This document shows, one piece after another, positions 16,849 to 25,946 of a stretch of DNA of 36,270 nucleotides. The stretch is taken from assembly GCA_001897745.1 (NCBI GenBank), contig MKUH01000013.1, forward strand, positions 1 through 36,270, given 5' to 3'. Both the position numbers and the translations under genes were made by a program. The notes beneath the pieces were generated by a model. That model made no database searches, had not been told where the DNA came from, and was given only the letters and a program-made list of their open reading frames with translations. The DNA comes from Candidatus Accumulibacter sp. 66-26 (GTDB taxonomy: Bacteria > Pseudomonadota > Gammaproteobacteria > Burkholderiales > Rhodocyclaceae). Each line of letters begins with the position of its first letter. Position 1 is the first letter of the stretch.

Positions 16849-17061
16849 CGATTGGAGTGATTTATAAAACCGAAGAAGTGAAAACCGGCTGGGCGGCGGT
16901 ATTGGCTAGACCGCCCTCGCGCGACGCCGGCGAAAGCGTGGCGGTCGTTGAAATTCTGGCGTTGCATTCACGCGCTCCTCTGAGCCCATGCGGATTGTAG
17001 CGCCTAATCAATCCACCGCCGGCCGTTTAAGCGAGCTGTTGCAACTCGACGGCCGGGACGC

Positions 17062-17985
17062 TTAGCGGATCTGCGCCATGTCCCGATGCGGCGGCGCGCC
17101 GAACAGGCGCCGATACTCCCGGTTGAACTGCGAGGGGCTTTCATAGCCGACGCGGTGGCTGGCGGTGGCGGCATCGAGCAGGTCGACGAGCATCAGACGG
17201 CGCGCTTCCTGCAGACGCAGCGTCTTTTGATACTGCAACGGGCTCATCGAGGTCAGCGCCTTGAAGTGCAGATGCAGCGAGGCCTTGCTCATGGTCACGG
17301 CGGCCGCCAGTTCGTCGATGGCCATCGGACGCTTGAAATTCTCATTGACCCAGTGAATGGCACGGGAGACCCGATGCGCCTGACTGCCCTTGATCGCCAC
17401 GTCGCGCAGGCGGCGGCCCTGGTCGCCGCCGAGCAGGAAATACAGGACTTCCTGCTCGATCAGGGGCGCCAGAACCGGAATGTGCTCCGGACTTTCGACC
17501 AGGCGCGCCAGACGCAGCACGGCGTCCTGCAAGCCCGGCGTCAGCACGCCGACGCCGAGGCCGCGCGGCGTGCCGGCGACCGACGGGAACGCGGGCGGCA
17601 TCCGGAGCATCAGCTCGGAAATCTTCAGCGGATCAAGGTCGAGCACCAGGCTGAGGTAGGGCTTTTCCGGCGAGGCGGCGATCACTTGCCCGATCAGCGG
17701 CAGCCCGACCGAGGTGATCAGGTAGTGCTTCGCGTCATACACATACGTCTCGTCCGCCAGGGCAATGCGCTTGGCGCCCTGGGCGGCGGAAGCGAAAACC
17801 GATTTGACCACCGAGCAGGCCGGCGCATTGGGCGACGACATGCGGAAAAACGTCAGCCTCGGCACCGGCGTGGGAAACACGCCGTCTTCGGGACAATGGC
17901 GTGCGATCAGGGCCGCGAGCTCCGGATGAGCGGCGCAGCTCGCCGGGGCAAGCGCCGGGCGGGGTGTCAGGGCGGTTTGCATCAT
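17062..17985 (-). CDS. AraC-family transcriptional regulator
   Basis: Regulator of about 307 residues. The N-terminal two thirds form an AraC_N-type cupin ligand-binding domain (SVFASAAQGAKRIALADETYVY, YLITSVGLPLIGQV). The C-terminal AraC/XylS double helix-turn-helix includes MAIDELAAAVTMSKASLHLHFKALT and the end motif VGYESPSQFNREYRRLFGAPP. The frame is open upstream to 18165, but the ATG pair at 17985/17982 fits the family; no strong ribosome site is seen. It is divergent from the molybdenum hydroxylase operon across 200 bp and probably controls it, since AraC_N regulators often sit beside aldehyde or alcohol oxidoreductase genes. The inducer is unknown. Confidence 0.85.
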   Translation of the reverse strand: MMQTALTPRPALAPASCAAHPELAALIARHCPEDGVFPTPVPRLTFFRMSSPNAPACSVVKSVFASAAQGAKRIALADETYVYDAKHYLITSVGLPLIGQVIAASPEKPYLSLVLDLDPLKISELMLRMPPAFPSVAGTPRGLGVGVLTPGLQDAVLRLARLVESPEHIPVLAPLIEQEVLYFLLGGDQGRRLRDVAIKGSQAHRVSRAIHWVNENFKRPMAIDELAAAVTMSKASLHLHFKALTSMSPLQYQKTLRLQEARRLMLVDLLDAATASHRVGYESPSQFNREYRRLFGAPPHRDMAQIR

Positions 17986-18185
17986 GGTTTTTCGATGATT
18001 CTCACGATGGCCCAGCTTAACGCATAGGCGGATGCCCGCGCCTCCTGCGCCATCGTTCCGTAGACGATCAGGCAATAATTTCATACGAAATTGATATCGG
18101 GTCATTGCACTTGCCGCGCAGACTGCAGTCCTAAGAACGGGGCCCGGAGCCGTCCCGTCATCCAACCTGCCGAAGGAGTTCGCCC

Positions 18186-18644
18186 ATGATCCAACTCGAT
18201 ATCAACGGCCGCGCGCATCAGGTCGACGTGGCACCGGACACGCCCCTGCTGTGGGTGTTGCGCGACACCCTGCAACTGACCGGTACCAAATACGGCTGCG
18301 GTCAGGCGCTGTGCGGCGCCTGCACGGTGCATCTCGACGGGACGCCCGTCCGCTCCTGCGTGCTGCCCGTTTCGGCAGCCGCCGGCGGCAAGATCAGCAC
18401 CATCGAAGCAATCGACGGCGAGCGCGTCGGTCAGGCCGTGCAGGACGCCTGGCGCAGGCTCGACGTGGTGCAGTGCGGCTACTGCCAGTCGGGGCAGATG
18501 ATGAGTGCCGTCGCCCTCCTCCGCCAGAACCGTCGGCCGAGCGACGCCGATATCGACGCCGCGATGTCGGGCAACCTGTGCCGCTGCGCGACCTATCAGC
18601 GCATCCGCGCCGCCATTCACGACGCCGCAAAAGCGCTGGCCTAG
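18186..18644 (+). CDS. Molybdenum hydroxylase 2Fe-2S subunit (IorA-like)
   Basis: Electron-transfer subunit of 152 residues with two [2Fe-2S] clusters. The plant-ferredoxin-type domain has Cys in [13 protein letters not shown] and RSCVLPV; the helical domain has [11 protein letters not shown] and [12 protein letters not shown]. It works with the next gene product as an aldehyde oxidase or isoquinoline 1-oxidoreductase type enzyme, passing electrons from the molybdenum centre to an acceptor, often a cytochrome. A strong ribosome site (GAAGGAG) precedes the ATG. No FAD subunit gene is present, as usual for IorAB-type two-subunit enzymes. Confidence 0.92.
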   Translation: MIQLDINGRAHQVDVAPDTPLLWVLRDTLQLTGTKYGCGQALCGACTVHLDGTPVRSCVLPVSAAAGGKISTIEAIDGERVGQAVQDAWRRLDVVQCGYCQSGQMMSAVALLRQNRRPSDADIDAAMSGNLCRCATYQRIRAAIHDAAKALA

Positions 18645-18653
18645 GAGCAGATC

Positions 18654-20849
18654 ATGAGCGAAATCGTCATCGAAAACCTGAGCCGTCGCCATTTCCTGCA
18701 GGGCAGCGCCGGCCTGACGCTCGGCTTTTGCCTGCCGGGACTGGCCGCCGCGGCTGACGCCTCGGCGAAGGCCGGCACATCCGCGACGGCCGGCTTCGAA
18801 CCGAACGCATTCCTGCGCATCGGCATGGACAATACCGTCACCGTCATCGCCAAGCACCTGGAAATGGGTCAGGGAACCCATACCGGACTGGCGACCATCG
18901 TCGCCGAGGAACTCGACGCCGACTGGCAGAGCGTCAAGGTCGAGGGAGCCCCGGCCGACGCCAAACGCTACAACAACCTCGCCTGGGGTCCGGCGCAAGG
19001 CACCGGCGGCAGCTCGGCGATCGCCAATTCCTGGGAACAGTTGCGCCAGGCCGGCGCCACCGGCCGCGCGATGCTGGTCGCCGCCGCCGCCCGGCGCTGG
19101 CAGGTCGGGGCCGCCGACATCGTCGTGCGCGACGGCGTCGTCAGCCATCCGGCCACGGGACGCAAGGCGAGCTTTGGCGAACTGGCCGCCGACGCGGCCC
19201 GGGAAAAAGTACCGACGGCGGTCAGGCTCAAGGACCCCGCCGAGTTCCGCCTGATCGGCAAGCAGGCGAAACGGCGCGACAGCCACGCCAAGACGGACGG
19301 TTCCGCCCGCTTCACCCAGGACGTTTTCCTGCCCGGCATGCTGGTCGCCGTGGTCGCCCATCCGCCGACCTTCGGCGCCACCGTGAAATCCTTCGACGCC
19401 GGCAAGGCCAAGGCCGTCAAGGGCGTCGTCGACGTCGTGCGGATTCCCCAAGGCGTCGCCGTTCTCGCCACCGACACCTGGAGCGCCAAGCTGGGGCGCG
19501 ACGCGCTGTCCGTCGTTTGGGACGAGAGCGCCGCCTTCAAGCTCGGCACCGACGAAATCCTCGCTCGCTATCAGGCGCTGGCCAGAACGCCCGGTGCGGT
19601 CGCAAAGCAGGTCGGCGAATTCGACAAGGCTCGGGCCGGCGCCGCCAGGGTGGTCAGCGCCGCCTACGACTTTCCCTATCTCGCGCACGCGGCGATGGAG
19701 CCGATGAACTGCGTCATCCGGCTCGGCGCCGACGGCTGCGAGGTCTGGAACGGCGAGCAGATGCAGACCGTGGACCAGCACGCGCTGGCCAGGCTGTTCG
19801 GCCTCCAGCCCGAGCAGGTGAAGATCAACATGCTGTTCGCCGGCGGCAGCTTCGGCCGCCGTGCCTGCAAGGACTCCGACTACCTCATGGAGGCCGCCCA
19901 GATCGTCAAGGCGATCAATGGCCGGGCACCCGTGAAGCTGGTCTGGCTGCGCGAGGACGACATGCGCGGCGGCTACTATCGGCCGCTCTTCCACCACGCG
20001 CTGGAAGCGGCCATCGACGGCCGGGGGCAACTCGTCGGCTGGCGCCACCGGCTGGTCGGGCAGTCGATTCTGGCGGGCTCACCGTTTGCGGGGATGGTCA
20101 AAAACGGCATCGACGCGGTCTCGGTGGAAGGCGCCTCCACCCTGCCCTACGCGATTCCCAACCTGCAGGTGGAACTGCACACGCCGACCGACATCCCGGT
20201 GCCGGTGCTGTGGTGGCGCTCGGTCGGCTCCTCGCACACCGCCTTCTCCACGGAGGCGTTTCTCGACGAAGTTTCCGGCGCCATCGGCCAGGATCCGCTG
20301 GCCCTGCGCCTGCAACTGCTGGCCGGGCATCCGCGCCACGCGGCGGTGCTCAAGCTGGCCGCCGACAAGGCCGGCTGGGGCGCACCGCTCAAAGTACAAG
20401 CCGGCGAACGGCGCGGCCGGGGTCTGGCCGTGCATGAATCCTTCAACTCCATCGTCGCCCACGTGGCCGAGGTGACGGTCGCCAAGGACGGCGCGTTGAA
20501 GGTGGACCGCGTCGTCTGCGCCGTCGATTGCGGCACGGTGGTCAATCCCGACAACGTGCGCTCGCAGCTCGAAGGCAGCGTCGGCTTCGCGCTCGGCGCC
20601 ATGCTGCACGAGGCGATCACGCTCAAGGAAGGGCGCGTCGAGCAGGGCAATTTCGACACATTTCCGCTGCTGCGCATCAACGAAATGCCGCGGGTCGAGG
20701 TGCATATGGTGCCGTCCAATGCCGCGCCGACCGGCATCGGGGAACCCGGCGTGCCCTCGGTGGCGCCGGCCGTGGTCAACGCGATTGCGGCGGCGACGGG
20801 CAAGCGCCTGCGCCGCCTGCCGATCCAGACCGGCGAACTGGCGGCCTGA
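18654..20849 (+). CDS. Molybdenum hydroxylase catalytic subunit (IorB-like)
   Basis: Molybdopterin-binding subunit of 731 residues. A Tat signal is visible ([20 protein letters not shown]), so the folded enzyme is probably exported to the periplasm with its Fe-S partner. Domain marks: [19 protein letters not shown] (pterin contacts), [14 protein letters not shown], and the C-terminal [16 protein letters not shown] with the catalytic Glu. The arrangement (single chain, duplicated Mo-binding domains, Tat signal) is that of isoquinoline 1-oxidoreductase/periplasmic aldehyde oxidases rather than xanthine dehydrogenase. It starts 9 bp after the 2Fe-2S gene and stops 1 bp before the XdhC gene. The substrate cannot be told from sequence. 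Confidence 0.92.
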   Translation: MSEIVIENLSRRHFLQGSAGLTLGFCLPGLAAAADASAKAGTSATAGFEPNAFLRIGMDNTVTVIAKHLEMGQGTHTGLATIVAEELDADWQSVKVEGAPADAKRYNNLAWGPAQGTGGSSAIANSWEQLRQAGATGRAMLVAAAARRWQVGAADIVVRDGVVSHPATGRKASFGELAADAAREKVPTAVRLKDPAEFRLIGKQAKRRDSHAKTDGSARFTQDVFLPGMLVAVVAHPPTFGATVKSFDAGKAKAVKGVVDVVRIPQGVAVLATDTWSAKLGRDALSVVWDESAAFKLGTDEILARYQALARTPGAVAKQVGEFDKARAGAARVVSAAYDFPYLAHAAMEPMNCVIRLGADGCEVWNGEQMQTVDQHALARLFGLQPEQVKINMLFAGGSFGRRACKDSDYLMEAAQIVKAINGRAPVKLVWLREDDMRGGYYRPLFHHALEAAIDGRGQLVGWRHRLVGQSILAGSPFAGMVKNGIDAVSVEGASTLPYAIPNLQVELHTPTDIPVPVLWWRSVGSSHTAFSTEAFLDEVSGAIGQDPLALRLQLLAGHPRHAAVLKLAADKAGWGAPLKVQAGERRGRGLAVHESFNSIVAHVAEVTVAKDGALKVDRVVCAVDCGTVVNPDNVRSQLEGSVGFALGAMLHEAITLKEGRVEQGNFDTFPLLRINEMPRVEVHMVPSNAAPTGIGEPGVPSVAPAVVNAIAAATGKRLRRLPIQTGELAA

Positions 20850-20850
20850 G

Positions 20851-21855
20851 ATGGACAGCCAGGATAGCCAGGTGCTGGCCGCCGCACGCCGCTGGGCCGC
20901 GGCGGGTCACCGCTTCACCCTGGTCACCGTGGCCCGGACCTGGGGTTCCGCCCCGCGTCCGCCCGGCGCCTGGATGGCCGTGCGCGACGACGGCCAGGTG
21001 CAGGGTTCGGTCTCCGGCGGCTGCATCGAAACCGACCTGATCGAGCGCCTGCGCGGCGGCGAATTCGCCTCTCCCCTGCCCTTCCTGCAGCGGTACGGCG
21101 TCACGCAGGACGAAGCCCGGCGCTACGGCCTGCCCTGCGGCGGCACCATGGAGCTGCTGATCGAGCCGGCCCCCGATTTCGCGGCGCTGGAGCAACTGGC
21201 GGAACGCATCGCCGGCGGCCAGCTGGCGCGGCGCACGGTCGTCGTCGGAGAGCCGGGAAATACGGTCGATGCCGGCACGGCGGGCGACGCCCTGAGCTGG
21301 GACGGGCAAACGCTGACGACGGTGCATGGCCCGGCCTGGCGCCTGCTGATCGTCGGCGCCGGGCAGATTTCCGCCTATCTGGCGCAGATGGCGCAGGCGC
21401 TCGACTACCGGGTCTTCGTCTGCGATCCGCGCAGCGAATATGCCGGCGAGTGGAACGTCCCGGGGACGACGCTGCTCTCCTGCATGCCGGACGACGCGGT
21501 GATCGAACTGAATTTCGACCCGCACTGCGCCGTCGTCGCGCTCACCCACGATCCGAAGCTCGACGACATGGTGCTGCTCGAAGCCCTCAAATCGCCGGCC
21601 TTCTACGTCGGCGCGCTGGGCTCGACGCTCAACAGCCGGCGCCGGCGCGAACGCCTGTTGCAGCACTTCGACCTGTCGCCGGTCGAGGTCGGACGCCTGC
21701 ACGGCCCGGTCGGCCTGCCGATCGGCAGCCGCACGCCGCCGGAAATCGCCGTCGCCGTGCTCGCCGAGATGACGGCGGTGCGCAACGGCGTGTGGACGGC
21801 GGACGGCTTGCGCCCGAGGCGGGAATCGGCGCCGGCCGGCTGCAAGGTCGCCTGA
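20851..21855 (+). CDS. XdhC/CoxI-family molybdenum cofactor maturation protein
   Basis: Cytoplasmic maturation factor of 334 residues that in this family binds molybdenum cofactor and helps sulfurate and insert it into hydroxylases. The XdhC N-terminal domain has [19 protein letters not shown] and [16 protein letters not shown]; the Rossmann C-terminal domain has [18 protein letters not shown] and [17 protein letters not shown], then [23 protein letters not shown]. The ATG at 20851 is 1 bp after the preceding stop; longer frames upstream overlap the catalytic subunit gene and are not used. Its place directly after the enzyme genes supports a dedicated role for IorAB. Confidence 0.9.
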   Translation: MDSQDSQVLAAARRWAAAGHRFTLVTVARTWGSAPRPPGAWMAVRDDGQVQGSVSGGCIETDLIERLRGGEFASPLPFLQRYGVTQDEARRYGLPCGGTMELLIEPAPDFAALEQLAERIAGGQLARRTVVVGEPGNTVDAGTAGDALSWDGQTLTTVHGPAWRLLIVGAGQISAYLAQMAQALDYRVFVCDPRSEYAGEWNVPGTTLLSCMPDDAVIELNFDPHCAVVALTHDPKLDDMVLLEALKSPAFYVGALGSTLNSRRRRERLLQHFDLSPVEVGRLHGPVGLPIGSRTPPEIAVAVLAEMTAVRNGVWTADGLRPRRESAPAGCKVA

Positions 21856-21865
21856 GGGGACGGAG

Positions 21866-22477
21866 ATGACGGAACGGATCGTCGGCATCCTCCTCGCGGC
21901 CGGGGCCGGAACCCGCTTCGGCGGAGACAAGCTGATGCACCGCCTGGCCGACGGCACGCCGATGGCGCTGGCCGCCGCCGGCGCGTTGCGCGCAGCCTGT
22001 CCGCGCGTGGTCGCCGTCGTGCGCCCCGGGGACGAAGCCCTGGCCCGCCGGCTCGCCGCCGCGGGCTGCGAGCCAGTTTTCTGCCCGCAGGCGCATCGGG
22101 GAATGGGCCACAGTCTGGCCGCGGGCGTGCAGGCGACGCCCGATGCCGACGGCTGGCTGGTGACCCTGGCCGATATGCCTTTCATCGCGGCCGACAGCCA
22201 TCGCGCCGTGCTTGCACGCCTGCACGGCGGCGCCAGCCTCGCCGCCGCCTTCTTCGACGGTCGGCGCGGGCATCCGGTCGGATTCGCGCGGATCTGGTTT
22301 TCCCAGCTGACCGCGCTGACCGGCGATCAGGGCGCAAGGGCGATCCTGGCAAACAACCGCCGCCAGCTGACGCTCTGCCCGGTCGACGATCCCGGCGTGA
22401 CCCGGGACATCGATCGCCCGGAACAGCTTTCCGGGGCAAAACAGGCTCCCCCTCCGCCGCCAAGCGAACCGCTGTAA
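21866..22477 (+). CDS. MocA-type molybdopterin nucleotidyltransferase
   Basis: Nucleotidyltransferase of 203 residues with the MobA/MocA fold: GILLAAGAGTRFGGDKLMHRL is the nucleotide-binding motif, and VTLADMPFI contains the metal-binding Asp. MocA adds CMP to molybdopterin, producing the dinucleotide cofactor used by xanthine oxidase-family enzymes, which fits the operon. It starts 10 bp after the XdhC gene with GGGGACGGAG upstream. Last gene of the operon; GC-rich inverted sequence (CGCCGGGCGG) follows before the convergent DUF883 gene. Confidence 0.88.
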   Translation: MTERIVGILLAAGAGTRFGGDKLMHRLADGTPMALAAAGALRAACPRVVAVVRPGDEALARRLAAAGCEPVFCPQAHRGMGHSLAAGVQATPDADGWLVTLADMPFIAADSHRAVLARLHGGASLAAAFFDGRRGHPVGFARIWFSQLTALTGDQGARAILANNRRQLTLCPVDDPGVTRDIDRPEQLSGAKQAPPPPPSEPL

Positions 22478-22520
22478 CCATAAACCGCCGGGCGGCAGGC
22501 GCCCGGAACGCCCCGCCGCG

Positions 22521-22853
22521 TCAGCGGCGGCTGAGCAACACGCCGGCGAGAACACCGGCCGCCGCCGCGACGCCGAGCATCTGCCAGGGATGATCCTTGA
22601 CGTAGGCGTCGGTTGCCTGCGCCGTGCATTTGGCCTTGTCGGCGACGACGGCACGCGCCTCGACGAGGCGCGTGCGCGTCTGACGCAACCGCTCGGCGAT
22701 CAGCGTACGGGCAGCGGAAAGTTCCTCGGGGGTCGATGTGCTCGCGCTCTTCTCGGCCCCGTTGCCGCCTGCGTTTCCCTTCTTCGCGGCCGGCGCGGGA
22801 ATATTCATTCGGCCTTCGATCGGGTCCTGACCCGGATGCGTTTCGGTAGTCAT
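22521..22853 (-). CDS. DUF883 / ElaB-YqjD family inner-membrane protein
   Basis: Small protein of about 110 residues. A helical middle part (ELSAARTLIAERLRQTRTRL through DKAKCTAQATDAYV) leads to a C-terminal membrane segment (HPWQMLGVAAAAGVLAGVLL) ending in RR, the classic tail of ElaB/YqjD proteins, which in E. coli associate with ribosomes at the inner membrane in stationary phase. Two ATG codons (22856 and 22853) follow AGGAGG; the second has better spacing. It is convergent with the MocA gene. A longer frame to 22895 is not used as it starts upstream of the ribosome site. Confidence 0.82.
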   Translation of the reverse strand: MTTETHPGQDPIEGRMNIPAPAAKKGNAGGNGAEKSASTSTPEELSAARTLIAERLRQTRTRLVEARAVVADKAKCTAQATDAYVKDHPWQMLGVAAAAGVLAGVLLSRR

Positions 22854-22901
22854 CATGCCTCCTGCTGCAAGTGGTTTGAAAAAAGCGCCACGCAACCGCG
22901 C

Positions 22902-23369
22902 TCACGGGGTTCCGGAAACAAAGGAAAGTCTGGCCGGCCGCGAGGCGCCCACCCGGATGCGCTTGCTCTGCCATGCGTCGTCCAGTCTGGCCGAGATCCG
23001 ATAGGCGCCCGGCGGGAGCTTCAGGTAGAGCAAGGGACCGGGGCAGATGCCGGAGACAAGCTCCGCGCCGCCGCTACGGGTCACGGTGAAAGGCACGTCG
23101 GCGAGATAGGCGCCCCGGCGCTCGCTGAACACCACGTGCACGTTATAGCCGCTCGCCGCAAGTCGCATGGCGTCGCGCGCGTCCTCGCCGACCCCGCCGC
23201 CCGCCCAGGCAACGCTTCCTTGCGCACCGCCGCTTGCGTCGTCCGCGCCTGCGGCGAACGGCGCGCCGCCGTGCAGCGCCAGGACGAGCGCCGCCAGCAG
23301 GGCAAGGCCAGGGCGCCGCAACGGCAGATCGGAAACGGAGCGCTTGGGACGGTGCGGATCGATGCCCAT
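22902..23369 (-). CDS. Secreted protein with carboxypeptidase-regulatory-like fold
   Basis: Exported protein of about 155 residues. An N-terminal hydrophobic segment (RRPGLALLAALVLALHGG) ends in APFAAGADD, consistent with Sec export. The mature part reads as a small beta-sandwich (YNVHVVFSERRGAYLADVPFTV, LLYLKLPPGAYRISARLDD, KRIRVGASRPARLSFV) like carboxypeptidase regulatory domains or prealbumin-like folds. GGAG lies 6 nt before the ATG at 23369. No catalytic motif is visible and the function is unknown. It lies between the DUF883 and Hsp20 genes on the same strand. Confidence 0.65.
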   Translation of the reverse strand: MGIDPHRPKRSVSDLPLRRPGLALLAALVLALHGGAPFAAGADDASGGAQGSVAWAGGGVGEDARDAMRLAASGYNVHVVFSERRGAYLADVPFTVTRSGGAELVSGICPGPLLYLKLPPGAYRISARLDDAWQSKRIRVGASRPARLSFVSGTP

Positions 23370-23514
23370 GGTCGTCTCCACGATATCCGGAAATACCGGA
23401 ACGCCGGCAGGGCGGTTTATCGCGAGGATCGCGCCTCGCCCCGTCGTCAGCCTGGCGCTCCGTCCGGAACGGGAACGCCGGGCATCGCAGCATCCGCAAG
23501 ACGGGGAGCGAGGC

Positions 23515-24039
23515 TTATTTCACCTCGATCGGCCGGCGCTGAGCGCCCTCTTCCTTCGGCAATACGACTTCGAGAACGCCGTCTTTCAAGCTGGCGACGA
23601 TCTTCGCCGGATCGATGCCAGCAGGCAGCGAAAGACTCCGCGAGAAATTCCCCTGCGCGATTTCGCAGCGGAAATAGTCCTTCGACTCTTCCTTCCTTTC
23701 GCGGCTCACGCAGCCCTTGATGCTCAAGGTGTTGTCGACGATAGAGACGTCGATGTCCTTCTTCTCGACGCCGGGAACCTCGACACGAACCAGCACATCC
23801 TTGTCGCGGTTGATCACGTCGAGTTGCGGCATCCGGAGATTCTCGCCGGCTTCTCCCAGTCCGCCCCACATCGGCCAGTTCCAGCCGACCGGCCGCATCC
23901 AGTTGCGCAGCATGAACTTATCGAACAGGCGCTCGGCTTCGGCCAGCGGACCGAACATCTGCGACGGCGGCGACGGTTCGGAAATTTCGCTTTGGGGCTT
24001 CGCCGAGACGGCGATTTCGTGCTTGCTCTCATTTGCCAT
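23515..24039 (-). CDS. Hsp20 / alpha-crystallin small heat-shock protein
   Basis: Cytoplasmic ATP-independent holdase of 174 residues. The alpha-crystallin domain covers about residues 68-165: PQLDVINRDKDVLVRVEVPG, KKDIDVSIVDNTLSIKG, FSRSLSLPAGIDPAKIVAS and KDGVLEVVLPK. The N-terminal arm contains a Trp-rich, phase-like segment (NWMRPVGWNWPMWGGLGEAG). GAGGAG lies before the ATG at 24039; the frame is open upstream but without family similarity. Such proteins coat denatured proteins under heat, acid or anaerobic stress, in line with the other stress genes in this part of the window. Confidence 0.93.
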   Translation of the reverse strand: MANESKHEIAVSAKPQSEISEPSPPSQMFGPLAEAERLFDKFMLRNWMRPVGWNWPMWGGLGEAGENLRMPQLDVINRDKDVLVRVEVPGVEKKDIDVSIVDNTLSIKGCVSRERKEESKDYFRCEIAQGNFSRSLSLPAGIDPAKIVASLKDGVLEVVLPKEEGAQRRPIEVK

Positions 24040-24746
24040 CGGAATGCTCCTCGATAAACGGTGACGGTGCCGGATCCGGCCCAGGAGTTGCGGTTGAAGA
24101 GTTCGAATGACCTTGCGCCCGACATCGCCTTTCAGCCCTGGCGTTCGATCGTCCAACGAGCAATCTAGGCGCCGGAAAATCCGATCGCCATCCTCCAATC
24201 CGTGTATTTCGGCGCGAACGCTTACCCGACTGCGGTAGCGACCTGCGCATCCACGACCTTCACCCCGGTCGCGCGGCGCGCCTCTCTACGACGCCTCGCG
24301 ACGCACTTTCACGCTCCTTGCCGCCCGATTTGCAGGCGGCAGCGAAAAGCGCTTAAGCAACAGAGCCTTGACCGACTTATCCAGGTGTTATCCACAGGGT
24401 TGCGGCCCAAAGCTGTGGATACCCGTCTCCGGCCGTAGGCGCGGCTACCCGCTTCCCGGTTGGGGCATACGCGCCCTCCGGTAAGGCGAATAAACCCCTC
24501 GCTGTATTTCTGCAAGACCCCGCCGAACGTAGGATTTCCGCTATCGCCCAACGATGCATCGAGCGCACACGCACCGCCGGTGCACCGGAAAAGCGCCGGA
24601 TTTCGCCGCCGGAAGATCGATTGCGGGGTACCTCTCCGCTTTTCGGAACGCCGCGCCGTTCGCGCCAAAAAGGCGGCACCGGGATCAGACGCACCCGGGT
24701 TCGCCCGCCGCTACCCCCGCGAGCAAGAAACGAGAGGAAGCGAGAG
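24040..24746. other. Long intergenic region with a DnaA-box cluster
   Basis: 707 bp between divergent hsp20 and the BCAM0308-family gene. Several frames are open but none has a family-like protein or ribosome site. A cluster of DnaA-box-like sequences lies in the middle (24377-24422). The region must also contain the two divergent promoters, which I could not assign. Confidence 0.6.
24377..24422. promoter_or_regulatory. Cluster of DnaA-box-like sites
   Basis: TTATCCACA at 24388-24396 is a perfect DnaA box. TGTGGATAC at 24414-24422 is the reverse complement of GTATCCACA, one mismatch. TTATCCAGG at 24377-24385 has two mismatches. Three sites in 46 bp is more than expected by chance in GC-rich DNA. 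No dnaA, dnaN or rep gene is nearby, so a regulatory or titration site is more likely than an origin. Confidence 0.5.
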
Positions 24747-25247
24747 ATGAGCCATTCGACGATTCCGCCCGGCTTCCGGCCGATCCGCCACGACCGCCTG
24801 CTGCAGGAAGAAGTGCACGACGCCTACAAGGCCAGCGCCAAGCTGCGCGAGCCGGCCTACTGCCCGCAGTGCAGCGCGGTCTATCGGGAAGGGAGTTGGC
24901 GCTGGGCCGACATTCCGAAGGGCGCGCGCGAGGAACCCTGCCCCGCCTGCCACCGCGTGAACGACCACTATCCGGCCGGCTTCGTCACCTTGCAGGGTGC
25001 GTTCTTCACGGCGCACCGGAGCGAAATCATGAGCCTCGTGCATCACGAGGCGCAGCGCGAGCGGCTCGAGCACCCGCTCAAGCGCGTCATGGGCGTCGAG
25101 GATAGGGACGAGTCGGCGCTGATCACGACCACCGACATCCATCTGGCGCGGGCGCTGGGCGAAGCCGTTCATCACGCCTACCGGGGCGAACTGGAGTTCC
25201 ACTACCACCCGGCGGAAAACCTGTTGCGGGTGCACTGGTCGCGCTGA
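24747..25247 (+). CDS. BCAM0308-family zinc-ribbon protein
   Basis: Cytoplasmic protein of 166 residues resembling the BCAM0308 family. It has a two-part zinc ribbon, YCPQCSAVYREGSWRW and EEPCPACHRVNDHYPAGFV, i.e. two CxxC pairs around residues 39-42 and 65-68, followed by a basic helix and a C-terminal domain (RALGEAVHHAYRGELEFHYH). The fold recalls the N-terminal region of NMD3, but the function is not known. BCAM0308 lies in the low-oxygen-activated locus of Burkholderia cenocepacia. The ATG at 24747 follows GAGAGGAAG; the longer frame to 24621 has no homologous character. Confidence 0.8.
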   Translation: MSHSTIPPGFRPIRHDRLLQEEVHDAYKASAKLREPAYCPQCSAVYREGSWRWADIPKGAREEPCPACHRVNDHYPAGFVTLQGAFFTAHRSEIMSLVHHEAQRERLEHPLKRVMGVEDRDESALITTTDIHLARALGEAVHHAYRGELEFHYHPAENLLRVHWSR

Positions 25248-25358
25248 ACAGCCGGCAACGAGATGGACGCCGGAGAACCGTCCGGACGGCCGAAGACAGC
25301 GGATGCGGGCGGAGCGGTCCGCGCCCCGACGCGGGGCAGCACGCAGGAGGACGAGATC

Positions 25359-25946
25359 ATGATGCCGAAAGCCGCAGAAATGAGCCTGATGGGCACCATC
25401 CGGGAGCGCACCTCGGTGCGCGCCTACACCGCGCAGAAGCTCGACGCGGAAATCGTCCGCGACCTGCTGGCGGCTGCCGTGCGCGCGCCCACGGCGATGC
25501 ACGCGGAACCCTGGGCCTTCGTCGTCGTGCAGGACAGCGAGCAGATGAAGCGCCTTTCCGACCGGAGCAAGCGCTACTTTCTCGACGAACTCCGCCAGGC
25601 CGAACTCGACCGGGACGGCCGCGTCCGCGACGAATTCGCCCGGCCGGAATTCAATCTCTTCTACAACGCCGGAACGCTGATCCTCGTTTGCGGCCCGAGC
25701 GCTTCGCCGCTGATGCTGCCCGACTGCTGGCTGGCCGCCGAGAACCTGATGCTCGCCGCCTGCGCCCGCGGCCTCGGCACCTGCGTCATCGGCTCCGCCG
25801 CGACCGGGCTGAACCGCCCGGAAAGCAAGGCCGAACTGGACATCCCCGCCGATTACTCGGTGGTTGCGCCGATCATCGTCGGCTTTCCGGACGGCGAGAC
25901 CGAACCCACCCCGCGCAAGGCCGCACGCGTCCTCGCCTGGCATTGA
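25359..25946 (+). CDS. Nitroreductase-family protein
   Basis: FMN-dependent NAD(P)H oxidoreductase fold, 195 residues. Marks: GTIRERTSVRAYTAQKLDAE (FMN phosphate contact with the Arg pair), AAVRAPTAMHAEPWAFVVV (the HxxPW segment), the AAENLMLAACARGLGTCVIG helix and VVAPIIVGFPDG near the end. AGGAGG is 8 nt before the first ATG of a pair (25359), which sets the start. It follows the BCAM0308 gene by 111 bp. Nitroreductases are common in oxygen-limitation regulons; the substrate is unknown. Confidence 0.88.
   Translation: MMPKAAEMSLMGTIRERTSVRAYTAQKLDAEIVRDLLAAAVRAPTAMHAEPWAFVVVQDSEQMKRLSDRSKRYFLDELRQAELDRDGRVRDEFARPEFNLFYNAGTLILVCGPSASPLMLPDCWLAAENLMLAACARGLGTCVIGSAATGLNRPESKAELDIPADYSVVAPIIVGFPDGETEPTPRKAARVLAWH

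Larger units (their letters stand above)
11288..16870 (-). mobile_element. Tn7/Tn5053-superfamily transposition module (tniABQ)
   Basis: Three leftward genes encode a DDE transposase (tniA), an AAA+ target-complex ATPase (tniB) and a zinc-ribbon targeting protein (tniQ), in the usual superfamily order. GC is about 45-50%, well below the backbone and also below the ars and cus genes. The right boundary is drawn where the sequence returns to high GC (about 16.87 kb); one transposon end should lie between 16.5 and that point. The other end was not found: it could lie between the ars terminator and 11288, or far to the left with the metal genes as cargo. Coordinates are therefore those of the module, not of a proven element. 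Confidence 0.7.
16476..17061. other. Non-coding stretch spanning the probable right transposon end
   Basis: 586 bp with no credible gene. The left 390 bp are AT-rich and contain the tniA promoter region and two inverted repeats (16496-16545 and 16820-16848). From about 16870 the base composition turns to the GC-rich backbone. One transposon terminus with its transposase-binding repeats is expected here, but I could not define the terminal dinucleotides or a target duplication. Confidence 0.55.

Noticed and set aside
16476-17061. tRNA gene or attachment-site fragment at the island edge
   Set aside because: No cloverleaf or tRNA 3'-end-like sequence could be made out.
18102-20048. 648-codon open frame on the minus strand
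   Set aside because: Antisense to the Tat-signal molybdenum hydroxylase and 2Fe-2S genes, whose motifs are unambiguous; composition (Gly/Arg/Ala/His) is typical of a GC-rich shadow frame.
24129-24171. CTAGGCG near hsp20 as another module copy
   Set aside because: Neither strand shows the dyad at 36 bp upstream.
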